Shown one piece after another: positions 35,707 to 45,013 of a DNA stretch of 64,000 bases. The DNA is from Desulfovibrio sp. Fe33 (GTDB lineage: Bacteria; Desulfobacterota; Desulfovibrionia; Desulfovibrionales; Desulfovibrionaceae), in the NCBI RefSeq assembly GCF_028532725.1, contig NZ_JAQKGU010000002.1, positions 372,001 through 436,000 of the forward strand, given 5' to 3'. The translations under genes were made by a program, and so were the position numbers. Numbering within the stretch: position 1 is the stretch's first letter; each line of letters opens with the position of its first letter. The notes under the pieces are model-generated. The model was given only the letters and a program-made list of their open reading frames with translations, was not told the DNA's origin and searched no databases.

Positions 35707-36801
35707 CTAATTCTTGGCGAGTTCGGTCAATTCACTGCCGGTCAGGGGGCGTTCCAACTCCCAGGCCAGTTTCCTTACTTCGTGGACAAGGGCCGCAAGC
35801 CCCTGCTCCGGAAGGTCGAGGCCGTTGTCGGCGAGGGCGCGGGCCACTGCCGCTCGCCCACTTTTTCCGCCAACCGCGACCATCCGGTTCGCGCCGATGC
35901 GCTCGGGATCGAACGGTTCGAAAAGACCGGGTGATTTGCTGAGGGCGTGCGCGTGCAGGCCGGACTCGCAAGCGAAAATGTCCTTGCCCGCGATCGCCTT
36001 GGTTCGGGGAACCGGTACCCCGGCAGCTTCAGAAACGAAATGGCAGAGTCCGCCAAGGTTCTGAACATCATACGCATGGCTTTCCTCCTTGATTGCCAGA
36101 TAGGCGGCCAGCTCCTCGATGGCCGCGATGCCCGACCGCTCGCCTATGCCGAGCAGGCTGGCGTCGGCGTAATCCGCCCCGGCGGACAGCGCGGTGACGG
36201 CATTGGCCGTGGCCATGCCGAAGTCGTCGTGGCAATGCACGGCCAGGTCGATATCGAGCTTGTCCCTGAATGCGGCAACGAGCTCCATGGTCGCGGCGGG
36301 GGTGAGCAGGCCGAGGGAGTCTGACAGGCGGACGCGGGACGCGCCCACATCCTGCGCCAGCCCGGCCGCCTTGATGGCGAAGTCCCGATCTGCCCTGGAT
36401 ACGTCCTCAAGTCCTACGGAAACGTATTCGATGCCCATGAGACGGGCCGCGAGCACGGTGCGGGCCAATCGCTCCAGAAGCCCCTCGCGGTTGGTGCGGA
36501 GCCGTTTTTCGATGTGCAGGTCGGAAACCGGGACGCCGATGCTGATGCGTTCGATTCCCAACCGCGCGGCTGTGCGGATGTCCGTCTCGCGGCAGGGCGA
36601 CCAGACGGACAGGGCGGTGCGGCCGCGCCGTTTTTTCGCCCTTCGCAGAAGTTCGTCCAACCCTTCCTGGCCGACCCAGCCAAGCTCGATCTCTTCCACG
36701 CCGATGGCCAGCAGGCCGGATACGATCCGTTCCCTGGCCGCCATGGAAAAGTAGGCCCCGAAAAGCTGCGCTCCTTCCCTGAGTGTGGTGTCGATCAACA
36801 T
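35707..36801 (-). CDS. nifV: Homocitrate synthase, NifV-type
   Basis: This 364-residue member of the DRE-TIM metallolyase family has the N-terminal DTTLREGAQ motif (metal and substrate binding) and HCHDDFGMATANAV (metal-binding HxH). It condenses acetyl-CoA with 2-oxoglutarate to homocitrate, the organic part of FeMo-cofactor. Divergent transcription from nifH and a sigma-54 promoter support a nif role rather than leucine or lysine synthesis. AAGGA lies 8 bases before the ATG. The GAQ variant at the motif end and the short length are within the NifV range. Confidence 0.88.
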   Translation of the reverse strand: MLIDTTLREGAQLFGAYFSMAARERIVSGLLAIGVEEIELGWVGQEGLDELLRRAKKRRGRTALSVWSPCRETDIRTAARLGIERISIGVPVSDLHIEKRLRTNREGLLERLARTVLAARLMGIEYVSVGLEDVSRADRDFAIKAAGLAQDVGASRVRLSDSLGLLTPAATMELVAAFRDKLDIDLAVHCHDDFGMATANAVTALSAGADYADASLLGIGERSGIAAIEELAAYLAIKEESHAYDVQNLGGLCHFVSEAAGVPVPRTKAIAGKDIFACESGLHAHALSKSPGLFEPFDPERIGANRMVAVGGKSGRAAVARALADNGLDLPEQGLAALVHEVRKLAWELERPLTGSELTELAKN

Positions 36802-36845
36802 GTGCTTCGTCCTTGTGGATGGTTGCCGGTAATAATTCCTCCTTG

Positions 36846-36863
36846 AGCATGAACGGTGCCAAA
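36846..36863 (-). promoter_or_regulatory. Sigma-54 promoter of nifV-modB unit
   Basis: On the minus strand TTTGGCACCGTTCATGCTC has GG and GC ten bases apart and an intact GGCAC -24 element. It lies 45 bases upstream of the nifV start. Confidence 0.75.
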
Positions 36864-36929
36864 CATGGCTTGAATTGTAACATACTGAAATTGCAACAAT
36901 AGTTGTTTAACAAAAAAAGGATGAACCAA

Positions 36930-36953
36930 CCTACGTTTTTGTAGGTTCCTACA
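36930..36953. promoter_or_regulatory. Candidate NifA-type enhancer: overlapping CCTAC/GTAGG dyads
   Basis: CCTAC-N6-GTAGG (36930-36945) overlaps the perfect 14-base palindrome TGTAGGTTCCTACA (36940-36953). It is located about 110-135 bases before the nifH -24 element. Confidence 0.6.
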
Positions 36954-36978
36954 GTTGTGTCTGTTGCCGTGGTCGCGT

Positions 36979-36995
36979 CCTACACTTTTGGTAGG
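36979..36995. promoter_or_regulatory. Second CCTAC/GTAGG dyad
   Basis: CCTAC-N7-GTAGG repeats the upstream dyad, centred about 77 bases before the nifH -24 element. It differs from the proteobacterial NifA site (TGT-N10-ACA). Confidence 0.55.
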
Positions 36996-37014
36996 TGACG
37001 CAGTCGTTGTGTAA

Positions 37015-37953
<939 letters not shown>

Positions 37954-37990
37954 TTCATTCCGAAGCTGACGCCGTCCGGGCGGCACCGGC

Positions 37991-38019
37991 GGGCGCGGAA
38001 TCGAGAGGAGTCCGCGCCC
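37991..38019 (+). terminator. Hairpin between nifH and nifI1
   Basis: GGGCGCGGA pairs perfectly with TCCGCGCCC around an 11-base loop, with no T run. It probably attenuates transcription or protects the nifH message, giving more NifH than NifDK. Confidence 0.5.
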
Positions 38020-38109
38020 ATGGGGGAAAAGCATCCCTGAAAAACGGCGTCATTGACAGCTTCAAACAATCAAAACCCAACAATAAAGAAGAGATAGGAG
38101 AGAGCTGAA

Positions 38110-38460
38110 ATGATGATAATGGTACGAGCGATTGTACGGCCCGAAAAAGCGGATACGGTGTTGGCCTCCCTTATGGATAACGGATTTCCCGCTGTCACTA
38201 AATACTCCGTGGCCGGTCGCGGCAAGCAGCGCGGCATAAAGATAGGCGAAGTCACCTACGACGAGATTCCCAAGACAATGCTCATGTGCGTGGTCAAGGC
38301 GGCGGACAAGGATTTCGTCATCAACACCATCATGGACGCCGCCCGTTCCGGCACCAAGGGAGCCTTCGGCGACGGCAAGATTTTCGTGTCCGATGTCGAG
38401 GACGTCTACACCATCAGCTCCGGCGTGAACGAGACAGCCGCCGCCGAGGAGGCCGCGTAA
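38110..38460 (+). CDS. nifI1: Nitrogen regulatory PII-family protein NifI1
   Basis: This 116-residue PII-type protein has the fold pattern MVRAIVRPEKADTVLASL at the start, a short T-loop region (SVAGRGKQRGIKIGE) and a C-terminal GDGKIFVSDVEDVYTI strand. Together with NifI2 it binds 2-oxoglutarate and ATP/ADP and, when nitrogen is plentiful, binds NifDK and blocks its activity, as known from methanogens and other anaerobes. The start follows AGGAG. The stop TAA overlaps the next ATG by one base, so NifI1 and NifI2 are made together. Confidence 0.95.
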   Translation: MMIMVRAIVRPEKADTVLASLMDNGFPAVTKYSVAGRGKQRGIKIGEVTYDEIPKTMLMCVVKAADKDFVINTIMDAARSGTKGAFGDGKIFVSDVEDVYTISSGVNETAAAEEAA

Positions 38461-38834
38461 TGAAGGAAGTCATCGCAGTCGTGCGCATGAACATGATGAA
38501 CCAGACCAAGGCTGCCCTGACCGAAGCCGGTGTCGATGCCTTCTTCGCGCACGCGGCGGAAGGCCGGGGCAAGGGGTTCGTCAACGCTGCCGTCGTCCAG
38601 GGCGTTGAGAGCGGCTACGAGGAAGCCGCCGAAGTGCTCGGCGAGAAAGGCAAGCTGTATCCCAAGCGCATGGTCACGGTCGTGGTCCCGGACGACATGG
38701 TTGAAGACGTGGTCGAGGCCGTCATGGCCGTCAACCGGACGGGCAAGCCCGGCGACGGAAAGATATTCGTCCTCCCCGTGGGCGACGCGGTCCGCGTAAG
38801 AACCGCTGAAACCGGTGCAAAGGCCATAGCCTAG
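38460..38834 (+). CDS. nifI2: Nitrogen regulatory PII-family protein NifI2
   Basis: This 124-residue PII-type protein (MKEVIAVVRMNMMNQTKAAL) has the longer central region typical of NifI2 (RGKGFVNAAVV...EKGKLYPKRMVTVVV) and ends with the conserved GDGKIFVLPVGDAVRVRT strand. It is the partner of NifI1 in the NifI1-NifI2 complex that switches off nitrogenase in response to ammonium. The start overlaps the nifI1 stop (TAATG). The nifD ATG follows 22 bases after the stop. Confidence 0.95.
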   Translation: MKEVIAVVRMNMMNQTKAALTEAGVDAFFAHAAEGRGKGFVNAAVVQGVESGYEEAAEVLGEKGKLYPKRMVTVVVPDDMVEDVVEAVMAVNRTGKPGDGKIFVLPVGDAVRVRTAETGAKAIA

Positions 38835-38856
38835 GCAACCTGAAGGAGTATCGAGA

Positions 38857-40494
38857 ATGGCCAAGACGAAGAAAGTGGTGCAGCTCATGCCCACCGACAT
38901 CAAGGAAGAGCTTCTGAAGAAGTACCCTCCCAAGGTGGCCCGGAAGCGCGCACAGCAGATAATGATAAACGAGGCCACGGAGTCCGAGGCGCCGCCCGAG
39001 ATCCTGGCGAACGTCCGCACCATCCCGGGCATCATCACCATGCGTGGGTGCACCTACGCGGGCTGCAAGGGCGTCATCATGGGCCCGACCCGCGACATCC
39101 TGAACATCACCCACGGCCCCATCGGCTGCGGGTTCTACTCCTGGCTCACCCGCCGCAACCAGACCGATGCCGGTACGGACGGCGACAACTACATGCCCTA
39201 CTGTTTCTCTACGGACATGCAGGACCAGGACATCATCTTCGGCGGCGAGAAGAAGCTCGCGGCCGCCATCCAGGAGGCCTACGACACCTTCCATCCCAAG
39301 GGGATATGCATCTTTGCCACCTGTCCCGTCGGCCTCATCGGCGACGACATCCACGCGGTGGCCAAGAAAATGAAGGAGAAGCTGGGCGACTGCAACGTCT
39401 TCGCCTTTTCCTGCGAAGGCTACAAGGGCGTGTCCCAGTCCGCAGGCCACCACATCGCCAACAACCAGGTCTTCACCCACCTTGTCGGCGAGAACGCGGA
39501 GCCCAAGGAAGGGCGGTACAAGATCAACCTTCTCGGCGAGTACAACATCGGCGGCGACGGGTTCGAGATCGACCGCATCCTGAAGAAGTGCGGCATCACC
39601 AACATATCCACCTTCTCCGGCAACTCGACCTACGACCAGTTCGCCTCGGCGCAGCACGCCGACCTGGACTGCGTCATGTGCCACCGCTCCATCAACTACG
39701 TGGCCGACATGCTTGAGACCAAGTACGGCATACCCTGGATCAAGGTGAACTTCATCGGCGCCAAGTCCACGGCCAAGTCCCTGCGCAAGATCGCCGAGTA
39801 TTTCGGCGACCAGGAACTCATCGACCGCGTCGAGCAGGTCATCGCCGAGGAAATGCCTGCTGTCGAGGCCGCGGCCGCGAAGGTCCTTCCGCACACCGAG
39901 GGCAAGACCGCCATGTTGTTCGTCGGCGGCTCCCGCGCCCACCACTACCAGGATCTGTTCGCCGAGATGGGCATGAAGACTCTGTCCGCCGGTTACGAGT
40001 TCGCGCACCGCGACGACTACGAAGGCCGCCATGTCCTTCCGGGCCTCAAGGTCGACGCCGACTCCCGCAATATCGAGGAGATCGAAGTCGAAGCGGACGA
40101 GAAGCTCTACAGCCCGCGCAAGTCGCCCGATGAGTTCAAGGTCCTGGAAGAGGCCGGTTTCGAGTTCAAGCACTATGAGGGCATGAACGCCCAGATGGAC
40201 AAGGGCACCCTCATTATCGACGACCTCAACCAGTACGAGGCAGACAAGCTGGTCGAACTGCTCAAGCCCGATATCTTCTGCGCGGGCATCAAGGAGAAGT
40301 TCTCCATCCAGAAGCTCGGCGTGCCCATGAAGCAGTTGCACAGCTACGACTCCGGCGGCCCCTATGCGGGATTCAAGGGCGCGATCAACTTCTACAATGA
40401 AATAGATCGGCTCGTGACCTCCAAGGTGTGGTCCTACCTGAAGGCCCCCTGGCAGGAATCCCCCGAACTGACCGCCACCTTTGTTTGGGAATAG
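38857..40494 (+). CDS. nifD: Nitrogenase molybdenum-iron protein alpha chain
   Basis: This 545-residue protein carries P-cluster ligands in TMRGCTYAGCKG, GPIGCGFYSW and ATCPVGLIGDD. FeMo-cofactor ligands are the Cys in VMCHRSINY and the His in LHSYDSGGPY. It is longer than Azotobacter NifD because of an about 50-residue insert near residues 395-455 (EADEKLYSPRKSPDEFKVLEEA), the form seen in Clostridium-type (group II) enzymes. It forms the catalytic alpha2beta2 component with NifK. AAGGAG precedes the ATG. No sign of AnfD or VnfD: the length, neighbours and absence of a delta-subunit gene point to a Mo enzyme. Confidence 0.97.
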   Translation: MAKTKKVVQLMPTDIKEELLKKYPPKVARKRAQQIMINEATESEAPPEILANVRTIPGIITMRGCTYAGCKGVIMGPTRDILNITHGPIGCGFYSWLTRRNQTDAGTDGDNYMPYCFSTDMQDQDIIFGGEKKLAAAIQEAYDTFHPKGICIFATCPVGLIGDDIHAVAKKMKEKLGDCNVFAFSCEGYKGVSQSAGHHIANNQVFTHLVGENAEPKEGRYKINLLGEYNIGGDGFEIDRILKKCGITNISTFSGNSTYDQFASAQHADLDCVMCHRSINYVADMLETKYGIPWIKVNFIGAKSTAKSLRKIAEYFGDQELIDRVEQVIAEEMPAVEAAAAKVLPHTEGKTAMLFVGGSRAHHYQDLFAEMGMKTLSAGYEFAHRDDYEGRHVLPGLKVDADSRNIEEIEVEADEKLYSPRKSPDEFKVLEEAGFEFKHYEGMNAQMDKGTLIIDDLNQYEADKLVELLKPDIFCAGIKEKFSIQKLGVPMKQLHSYDSGGPYAGFKGAINFYNEIDRLVTSKVWSYLKAPWQESPELTATFVWE

Positions 40495-40503
40495 GAGAAT
40501 ACC

Positions 40504-41880
40504 ATGGTTTTACTGAGACATACACCCGTAGAGATCAAGGAGCGCAAGGCGCTCACCGTCAATCCGGCCAAGACGTGCCAGCCCATCGGAGCCATGTACG
40601 CGGCCCTGGGCATCCACGGATGCCTCCCGCATTCGCACGGTTCGCAGGGCTGCTGCGCCTATCACCGCTCGGCCTTGACCCGGCATTACAAGGAGCCCAT
40701 CTCCGCGGCCACCTCGTCCTTTACCGAAGGCGCGTCCGTGTTCGGCGGCCAGGCCAACCTGTTGCAGGCCATCAACAACATCTTCACGGTCTACGAGCCT
40801 GAAGTGATCGCCGTGCACACCACCTGCCTGTCCGAAACCATCGGCGACGATCTGAACCAGATCTTCGACAAGGCGGAGAAGACCGGGAAGATTCCGGAGG
40901 GCAAGACCTGCATCGGCGCGCCCACCCCGAGCTACGTGGGTTCCCATGTGACCGGCTTCTCCAACATGGTCAAGGCCATGGCCAAGCTGGCCGAGCCGTC
41001 CGGCAGGAAAACCCACAAGGTCAACGTCATCCCCGGCTGGGTCGAACCCGCCGACATGGCAGAAATCAAGAGGTTGTGCGCCATGGTCGGCGTGGACGTC
41101 ACCCTGTTCCCGGACACCGACGGCGTGCTCAACGCCCCCCTGACCGGCGAATACAAGATGTTCCCGGACGGCGGCGTGACCGTCGCGCAGTTGAAGAAGA
41201 CCGGCGACGCCATCGGCACCCTGGCTCTCGGCGAGTGGTGTTCCGCGGACGCGGCGCGTTGGCTCGACGCCAAGTGCAAGGTTCCCTGCACCGTGCTGGA
41301 CATGCCCTTCGGACTGGCGGCCACCGACCGCTTCATCGACGTGCTGCGCACCGTGGCGGGTGTGTCCGTGCCCGAATCCGTGGCCTACGAGCGCGGCCAG
41401 CTCGTGGATATGATTTCCGACATGCACCAGTACTTCTACGGCAAGCGCGTGGCCATCTGGGGCGATCCCGACCAGCTCATCTCCATGTGCGAGTTCCTGG
41501 TCTCCCTGGACATGCAGCCCGTCTACGTCGTCACCGGCACCCCGGGCAAGAAGTTCGAGGCCCGCATCAAGGAAATCTGCGCGGACCAGCCTTTCGAGGT
41601 CAAGGTCAAGGCCAAGGGCGACATGTTCCTCATGCACCAGTGGATCAAGAATGAGCCGGTCGACCTGCTCATCGGCAATACCTACGGCAAGTACATCGCC
41701 CGCGACGAGGACATCCCGCTGCTGCGCTGGGGCTTCCCCATCCTGGACCGCCAGGGGCACCAGTACTTTCCCACCGTCGGCTACAAGGGCGGGCTCAGGC
41801 TCCTTGAAAAGATCCTGACCCTGCTGCTGGATCGCAAGGACCGAGACGATCCGGAGACGACCTTCGAGCTCGTCCTGTAG
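40504..41880 (+). CDS. nifK: Nitrogenase molybdenum-iron protein beta chain
   Basis: This 458-residue protein has P-cluster ligands in AKTCQPIGAM, GSQGCCAYHR and HTTCLSETIGDD. The N-terminal extension found in Azotobacter NifK (about 50 residues) is missing, as in Clostridium pasteurianum, which fits the long NifD. It assembles with NifD into the MoFe protein. The gene starts 9 bases after nifD with GGAG in between and is followed by a strong hairpin (41894-41926), which may separate structural genes from cofactor-assembly genes in expression level. Confidence 0.97.
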   Translation: MVLLRHTPVEIKERKALTVNPAKTCQPIGAMYAALGIHGCLPHSHGSQGCCAYHRSALTRHYKEPISAATSSFTEGASVFGGQANLLQAINNIFTVYEPEVIAVHTTCLSETIGDDLNQIFDKAEKTGKIPEGKTCIGAPTPSYVGSHVTGFSNMVKAMAKLAEPSGRKTHKVNVIPGWVEPADMAEIKRLCAMVGVDVTLFPDTDGVLNAPLTGEYKMFPDGGVTVAQLKKTGDAIGTLALGEWCSADAARWLDAKCKVPCTVLDMPFGLAATDRFIDVLRTVAGVSVPESVAYERGQLVDMISDMHQYFYGKRVAIWGDPDQLISMCEFLVSLDMQPVYVVTGTPGKKFEARIKEICADQPFEVKVKAKGDMFLMHQWIKNEPVDLLIGNTYGKYIARDEDIPLLRWGFPILDRQGHQYFPTVGYKGGLRLLEKILTLLLDRKDRDDPETTFELVL

Positions 41881-41893
41881 CATTCAGACCAGG

Positions 41894-41926
41894 TCCGGGG
41901 CGGAGACCTTCCCCCTCCGCCCCGGA
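41894..41926 (+). terminator. Hairpin after nifK
   Basis: A perfect 12-base-pair stem (TCCGGGGCGGAG) with a nine-base loop and no T run. It probably reduces transcription into the cofactor-assembly genes or stabilises the upstream message. Confidence 0.55.
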
Positions 41927-41953
41927 TCAAACCCCGAAATCGAGAAGGCCGTC

Positions 41954-43123
41954 ATGTCAAAGAGCAACGCCGAAGAATACGTTTTCCATCCCTGTTTCGG
42001 CATGGCCGCGCGCAAGACCGTGGGCCGTCTGCATCTGCCCGTGGCTCCGCGCAGCAACGCCCGCATCCGCTTTGCGGGCGGCAACGGCCCCGCGCAGGTC
42101 ATGATGCCCGAGGAGGCACTGGCCCGCCTCGACCGCATCATGGATGAGGGCGGACGGATAGTCGTGGTCGGCATCACCGGCCCCGGCGATCCTCTGGCCG
42201 TTCCCGAACCCGCTTTGCGCACCCTGCGTCTGGTCCGGGAAAAGTATCCGGCCATGGCCCTTTGCCTGACCACGCTGGGCCTGAACGGGGCCGAATGCGC
42301 CCGGGAGTTGGCGGATATGGGCGTGTCCCATGTCACCGTGCTCGTGGACGCCGTGGACGCCGAAGTGGCCGAAAAGCTCTACGCCTGGATTCGTCCGTCC
42401 ACGCGGACCGTGCCGCTGAAGGAGGCCGCCCGGCTGCTGGTCGAGGGCCAGGCCCGGACCGTGTCCGCCTTCAAGGAGGCCGGGCTGACCGTGAAGATCA
42501 ACACCACCGTCTATCCCGGCTGCAACGCCGGTCACGTGGAGAAGATCGCCTCGGTCATGGCCGGTCTGGGCGCGGATATCATGGCCCTGGTCCCGTTCAC
42601 CCCTGAAGAGGGCGCGGCGGACGCGCCTCCGGCCGCCGGAGATGAATTGCTCGCAGAGGTCCGTGAACGCGCGGCCCGGCATATCGAGATCATGCCCGCA
42701 TTCAGCGAATGCGGCGCGGACCTCGTCGGCCTGGACGCCCCGGATGCCCGGGAACCTGTTCTCCCCAAGCCTTCGAAGGAACGGCCCAACGTGGCGGTGG
42801 TCAGCTCCACCGGCATGGATGTGGACCTGCACCTGGGCCACGCCGTCAAGGCCATGGTCTACGGGCCTCGCGGCGACGGCCTGGCCTGTCTCCTGGGCGT
42901 CCGCGATCTTCCGGAACCGGGTTCCGGAAACGGGCGTTGGGAGTCTTTGGCGGACATCTTGAGCGATTGTTTCGTCCTCCTCGCCGCATCGGCCGGAGAA
43001 AACCCCCGGCGCGTCCTGAGCGCCAAAGGGTTGTCCGTGCTGGTCACCGACGGCGAAATCGAGGGGACAGTGGACGCGCTCTTCGGCGGCGGGGAAAAAG
43101 GCAAGAAAAACAAGCGTCAATAA
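41954..43123 (+). CDS. NifB-like protein lacking radical-SAM cysteines
   Basis: This 389-residue protein aligns along nearly its whole length with the NifB encoded at 46391: HPCF near the start, GRLHLPVAP, ITGPGDPLA, SHVTVLVDAVDAEVAEKLYAW, VKINTTVYPGCN, and a C-terminal NifX-like domain (about 275-375, VAVVSSTGMDVDLHLGHAVKAM). The CxxxCxxC motif that binds the catalytic [4Fe-4S] cluster in NifB (CNIQCNYC) is absent; the same place reads SNARIRFA. It cannot do standard radical-SAM chemistry. The retained cofactor-binding-type domain suggests a NifX/NafY-like carrier, a scaffold for NifB-co or a NifB regulator. It lies between nifK and the ferredoxin gene. Confidence 0.85.
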   Translation: MSKSNAEEYVFHPCFGMAARKTVGRLHLPVAPRSNARIRFAGGNGPAQVMMPEEALARLDRIMDEGGRIVVVGITGPGDPLAVPEPALRTLRLVREKYPAMALCLTTLGLNGAECARELADMGVSHVTVLVDAVDAEVAEKLYAWIRPSTRTVPLKEAARLLVEGQARTVSAFKEAGLTVKINTTVYPGCNAGHVEKIASVMAGLGADIMALVPFTPEEGAADAPPAAGDELLAEVRERAARHIEIMPAFSECGADLVGLDAPDAREPVLPKPSKERPNVAVVSSTGMDVDLHLGHAVKAMVYGPRGDGLACLLGVRDLPEPGSGNGRWESLADILSDCFVLLAASAGENPRRVLSAKGLSVLVTDGEIEGTVDALFGGGEKGKKNKRQ

Positions 43124-43139
43124 GAAGGAGAGTGAGTAA

Positions 43140-43442
43140 ATGGCTATCCCCGAGAGAATGATAATCTGTTGCCAGTCCTTCCGTGCGGCGGGCGATCCCA
43201 AGGGCATCTGCCACAAGCAGACCGACGGGTTCCTGCAATACGTGGAGGAGGAAATTCTTGATCGCGGCCTGGACGCGCTGGTGGTGGGTTCCACCTGCCT
43301 CAAGCAGTGCGAGTCCGGGCCCATGATGGTCATCCAGCCCGAGAACTGGTGGTTCAAGGGCGTGGATTCCGAAGAGGCGATCGACGCAATTCTGGACGGC
43401 CTGGAAGACGGCGAGCCCGCCGCCGAATACCTGGCCTCCTAG
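43140..43442 (+). CDS. Thioredoxin-like 2Fe-2S ferredoxin
   Basis: This 100-residue protein of the thioredoxin-fold (Shethna/Cp-type) ferredoxin family has Cys10 and Cys11, Cys24, Cys53 and Cys57 (STCLKQCESGP) as candidate [2Fe-2S] ligands, and ends with a VIQPENWWFKGV strand. Similar proteins are encoded in nif operons of clostridia and Azotobacter, where they are thought to serve cofactor assembly or interact with the MoFe protein. GGAG precedes the ATG. It is encoded just before nifE, consistent with electron supply for NifB or NifEN. Confidence 0.88.
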   Translation: MAIPERMIICCQSFRAAGDPKGICHKQTDGFLQYVEEEILDRGLDALVVGSTCLKQCESGPMMVIQPENWWFKGVDSEEAIDAILDGLEDGEPAAEYLAS

Positions 43443-43618
43443 GAATCGAGAGTCCCATGCCGAAAGCCGTCGTCCGCCAGCATCATCCGCGTCGAACCGA
43501 ACGGCCCAAGGCGGTCCCGCCGCCCCCATCAAAGATGTGGTTGTCCGTGAGGGGCGGCGGGGCCAGGGGAGCCGAAGGCTCTCCAGGGGATTGCAATCCA
43601 GCCACAGAGGGAAAAACA

Positions 43619-45013
43619 ATGAGTACGATCAGCTCGACTCTTCTCGAAGAGAGAAAGGACCAGATACACCGGACCGGCGAAGGGGCCATCGACATCGCCT
43701 GCAACCGCGAATCCCTGGCGGGCGCGGTCAGCCAGCGCGCCTGCGTGTTCTGCGGCTCGCGCGTGGTCCTCTATCCCATCGCCGACGCCCTGCACCTGGT
43801 GCACGGCCCCATCGGCTGCGCGGTATACACCTGGGACATCCGCGGTTCCCTGTCCAGCGGTCCCGAACTCCATCGCCTGTCCTTTTCAACCGATCTCCAG
43901 GAGACCGACGTCATCTTCGGCGGCGAGAAGAAACTCGAAGCCGCTCTGGACGAGCTCATCGACCGCCATTCCCCCAAGGCCGCTTTCGTTTATTCCACTT
44001 GCATCGTGGGGCTCATCGGCGACGATCTGGAAGCGGTCTGCCGCAAGATGGCCGAGAAAAAGGGCATCCCGGTGCTGCCGGTCATGTCCGAGGGGTTCAA
44101 GGGCAACAAGCGGGCCGGATACCTGGCCGCGTGCAATGCCATGTTCAGGCTCGTCGGCACGGGCGACACTACCGACATATCGCCTGTTTCCATCAATATT
44201 TTCGGTGACTTCAACCTGGCCGGAGAAATCTGGATCATCCGCGAGTACTTCGAGAGGATGGGCGTCCAGGTGGTGGCCAACGTGACCGGCGACGGCCGCG
44301 TGGCCGATATCGGCCGGTGTCACAGCGCGGCCCTGAACCTGGTTCAGTGTTCCGGGGCCACCCAGGATCTGGCTAAGATGCTGGAAGAGAAATACGGCAC
44401 GCCGTTCAAGCGCGTTTCCTACCTCGGCATCGAGGACATGGCCGAATCCCTTTACAAGGTAGCCGACTTCTTCAAGGACAGGGACCCCGGGATCGTGGAG
44501 AGGACGCAGACCCTGGTCCGCGACGAGCTGAGCAGGCTCATGCCCGAGCTGGCCCGCTATCGCAGGGACCTGGAGGGCAAGAAGGTCGCCATGTACGTGG
44601 GCGGTTCCTTCAAGGCGTTCTCCCTGGTCAAGGCCTTCCGGCACCTGGGCATGAAGGTCGTGATGGTCGGCTCCCAGACCGGCACCAGTGAGGACTACGC
44701 GGAGCTTGCCGAGATCACCGATCCCGGCACGGTCATCATCGACGACGCCAACCCGCTGGAACTGTCCCATTTCATCAAGGAAAAGGACGTGGACGTGTTC
44801 GTGGGCGGGGTCAAGGAACGGCCCATCGCCTTCAAGCTCGGCGTGGGGTTCTGCGATCACAACCACGAGCGCAAGGAAGCCCTGGAGGGATTCAGCGGGA
44901 TGCTCAATTTCGCCCGGGAAATCCATTCATCCGTCATGTCCCCGGTCTGGCGGTTCGTCCCCCGGCGCGCCGGACGGGCGGAGGCAGTCCGCAAGGAGGC
45001 AGTCAATGAGTAA
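43619..45013 (+). CDS. nifE: FeMo-cofactor assembly scaffold NifE
   Basis: This 464-residue protein is homologous to NifD, with cluster ligands in QRACVFCGSR, GPIGCAVYTWD and STCIVGLIGDD. With NifN it forms the NifEN scaffold on which NifB-co is turned into FeMo-co. ATG 43619 (MSTISSTLLEE, after AGAGGG) matches the usual NifE start; the frame is open further upstream, with another ATG at 43457, but the extra 54 residues have no family character. The 176 bases after the ferredoxin gene are otherwise empty. It overlaps nifN by 8 bases. Confidence 0.95.
   Translation: MSTISSTLLEERKDQIHRTGEGAIDIACNRESLAGAVSQRACVFCGSRVVLYPIADALHLVHGPIGCAVYTWDIRGSLSSGPELHRLSFSTDLQETDVIFGGEKKLEAALDELIDRHSPKAAFVYSTCIVGLIGDDLEAVCRKMAEKKGIPVLPVMSEGFKGNKRAGYLAACNAMFRLVGTGDTTDISPVSINIFGDFNLAGEIWIIREYFERMGVQVVANVTGDGRVADIGRCHSAALNLVQCSGATQDLAKMLEEKYGTPFKRVSYLGIEDMAESLYKVADFFKDRDPGIVERTQTLVRDELSRLMPELARYRRDLEGKKVAMYVGGSFKAFSLVKAFRHLGMKVVMVGSQTGTSEDYAELAEITDPGTVIIDDANPLELSHFIKEKDVDVFVGGVKERPIAFKLGVGFCDHNHERKEALEGFSGMLNFAREIHSSVMSPVWRFVPRRAGRAEAVRKEAVNE

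Noticed and set aside
36802..36845. Leader peptide after the AAGGAGG upstream of nifV
   Set aside because: Only an ATT could serve as start at the right distance, and nifV has its own AAGGA site, so a leader peptide is too speculative.
38857..41880. Alternative (V or Fe-only) nitrogenase
   Set aside because: There is no delta-subunit gene between D and K, the insert and short NifK match Clostridium-type Mo nitrogenase, and nifE, nifN, nifB and nifV are present.
43457..43618. Longer NifE reading starting at ATG 43457
   Set aside because: The extra 54 residues are Pro/Arg-rich, unlike any NifE start, whereas MSTISSTLLEE at 43619 has a ribosome site and fits the family.
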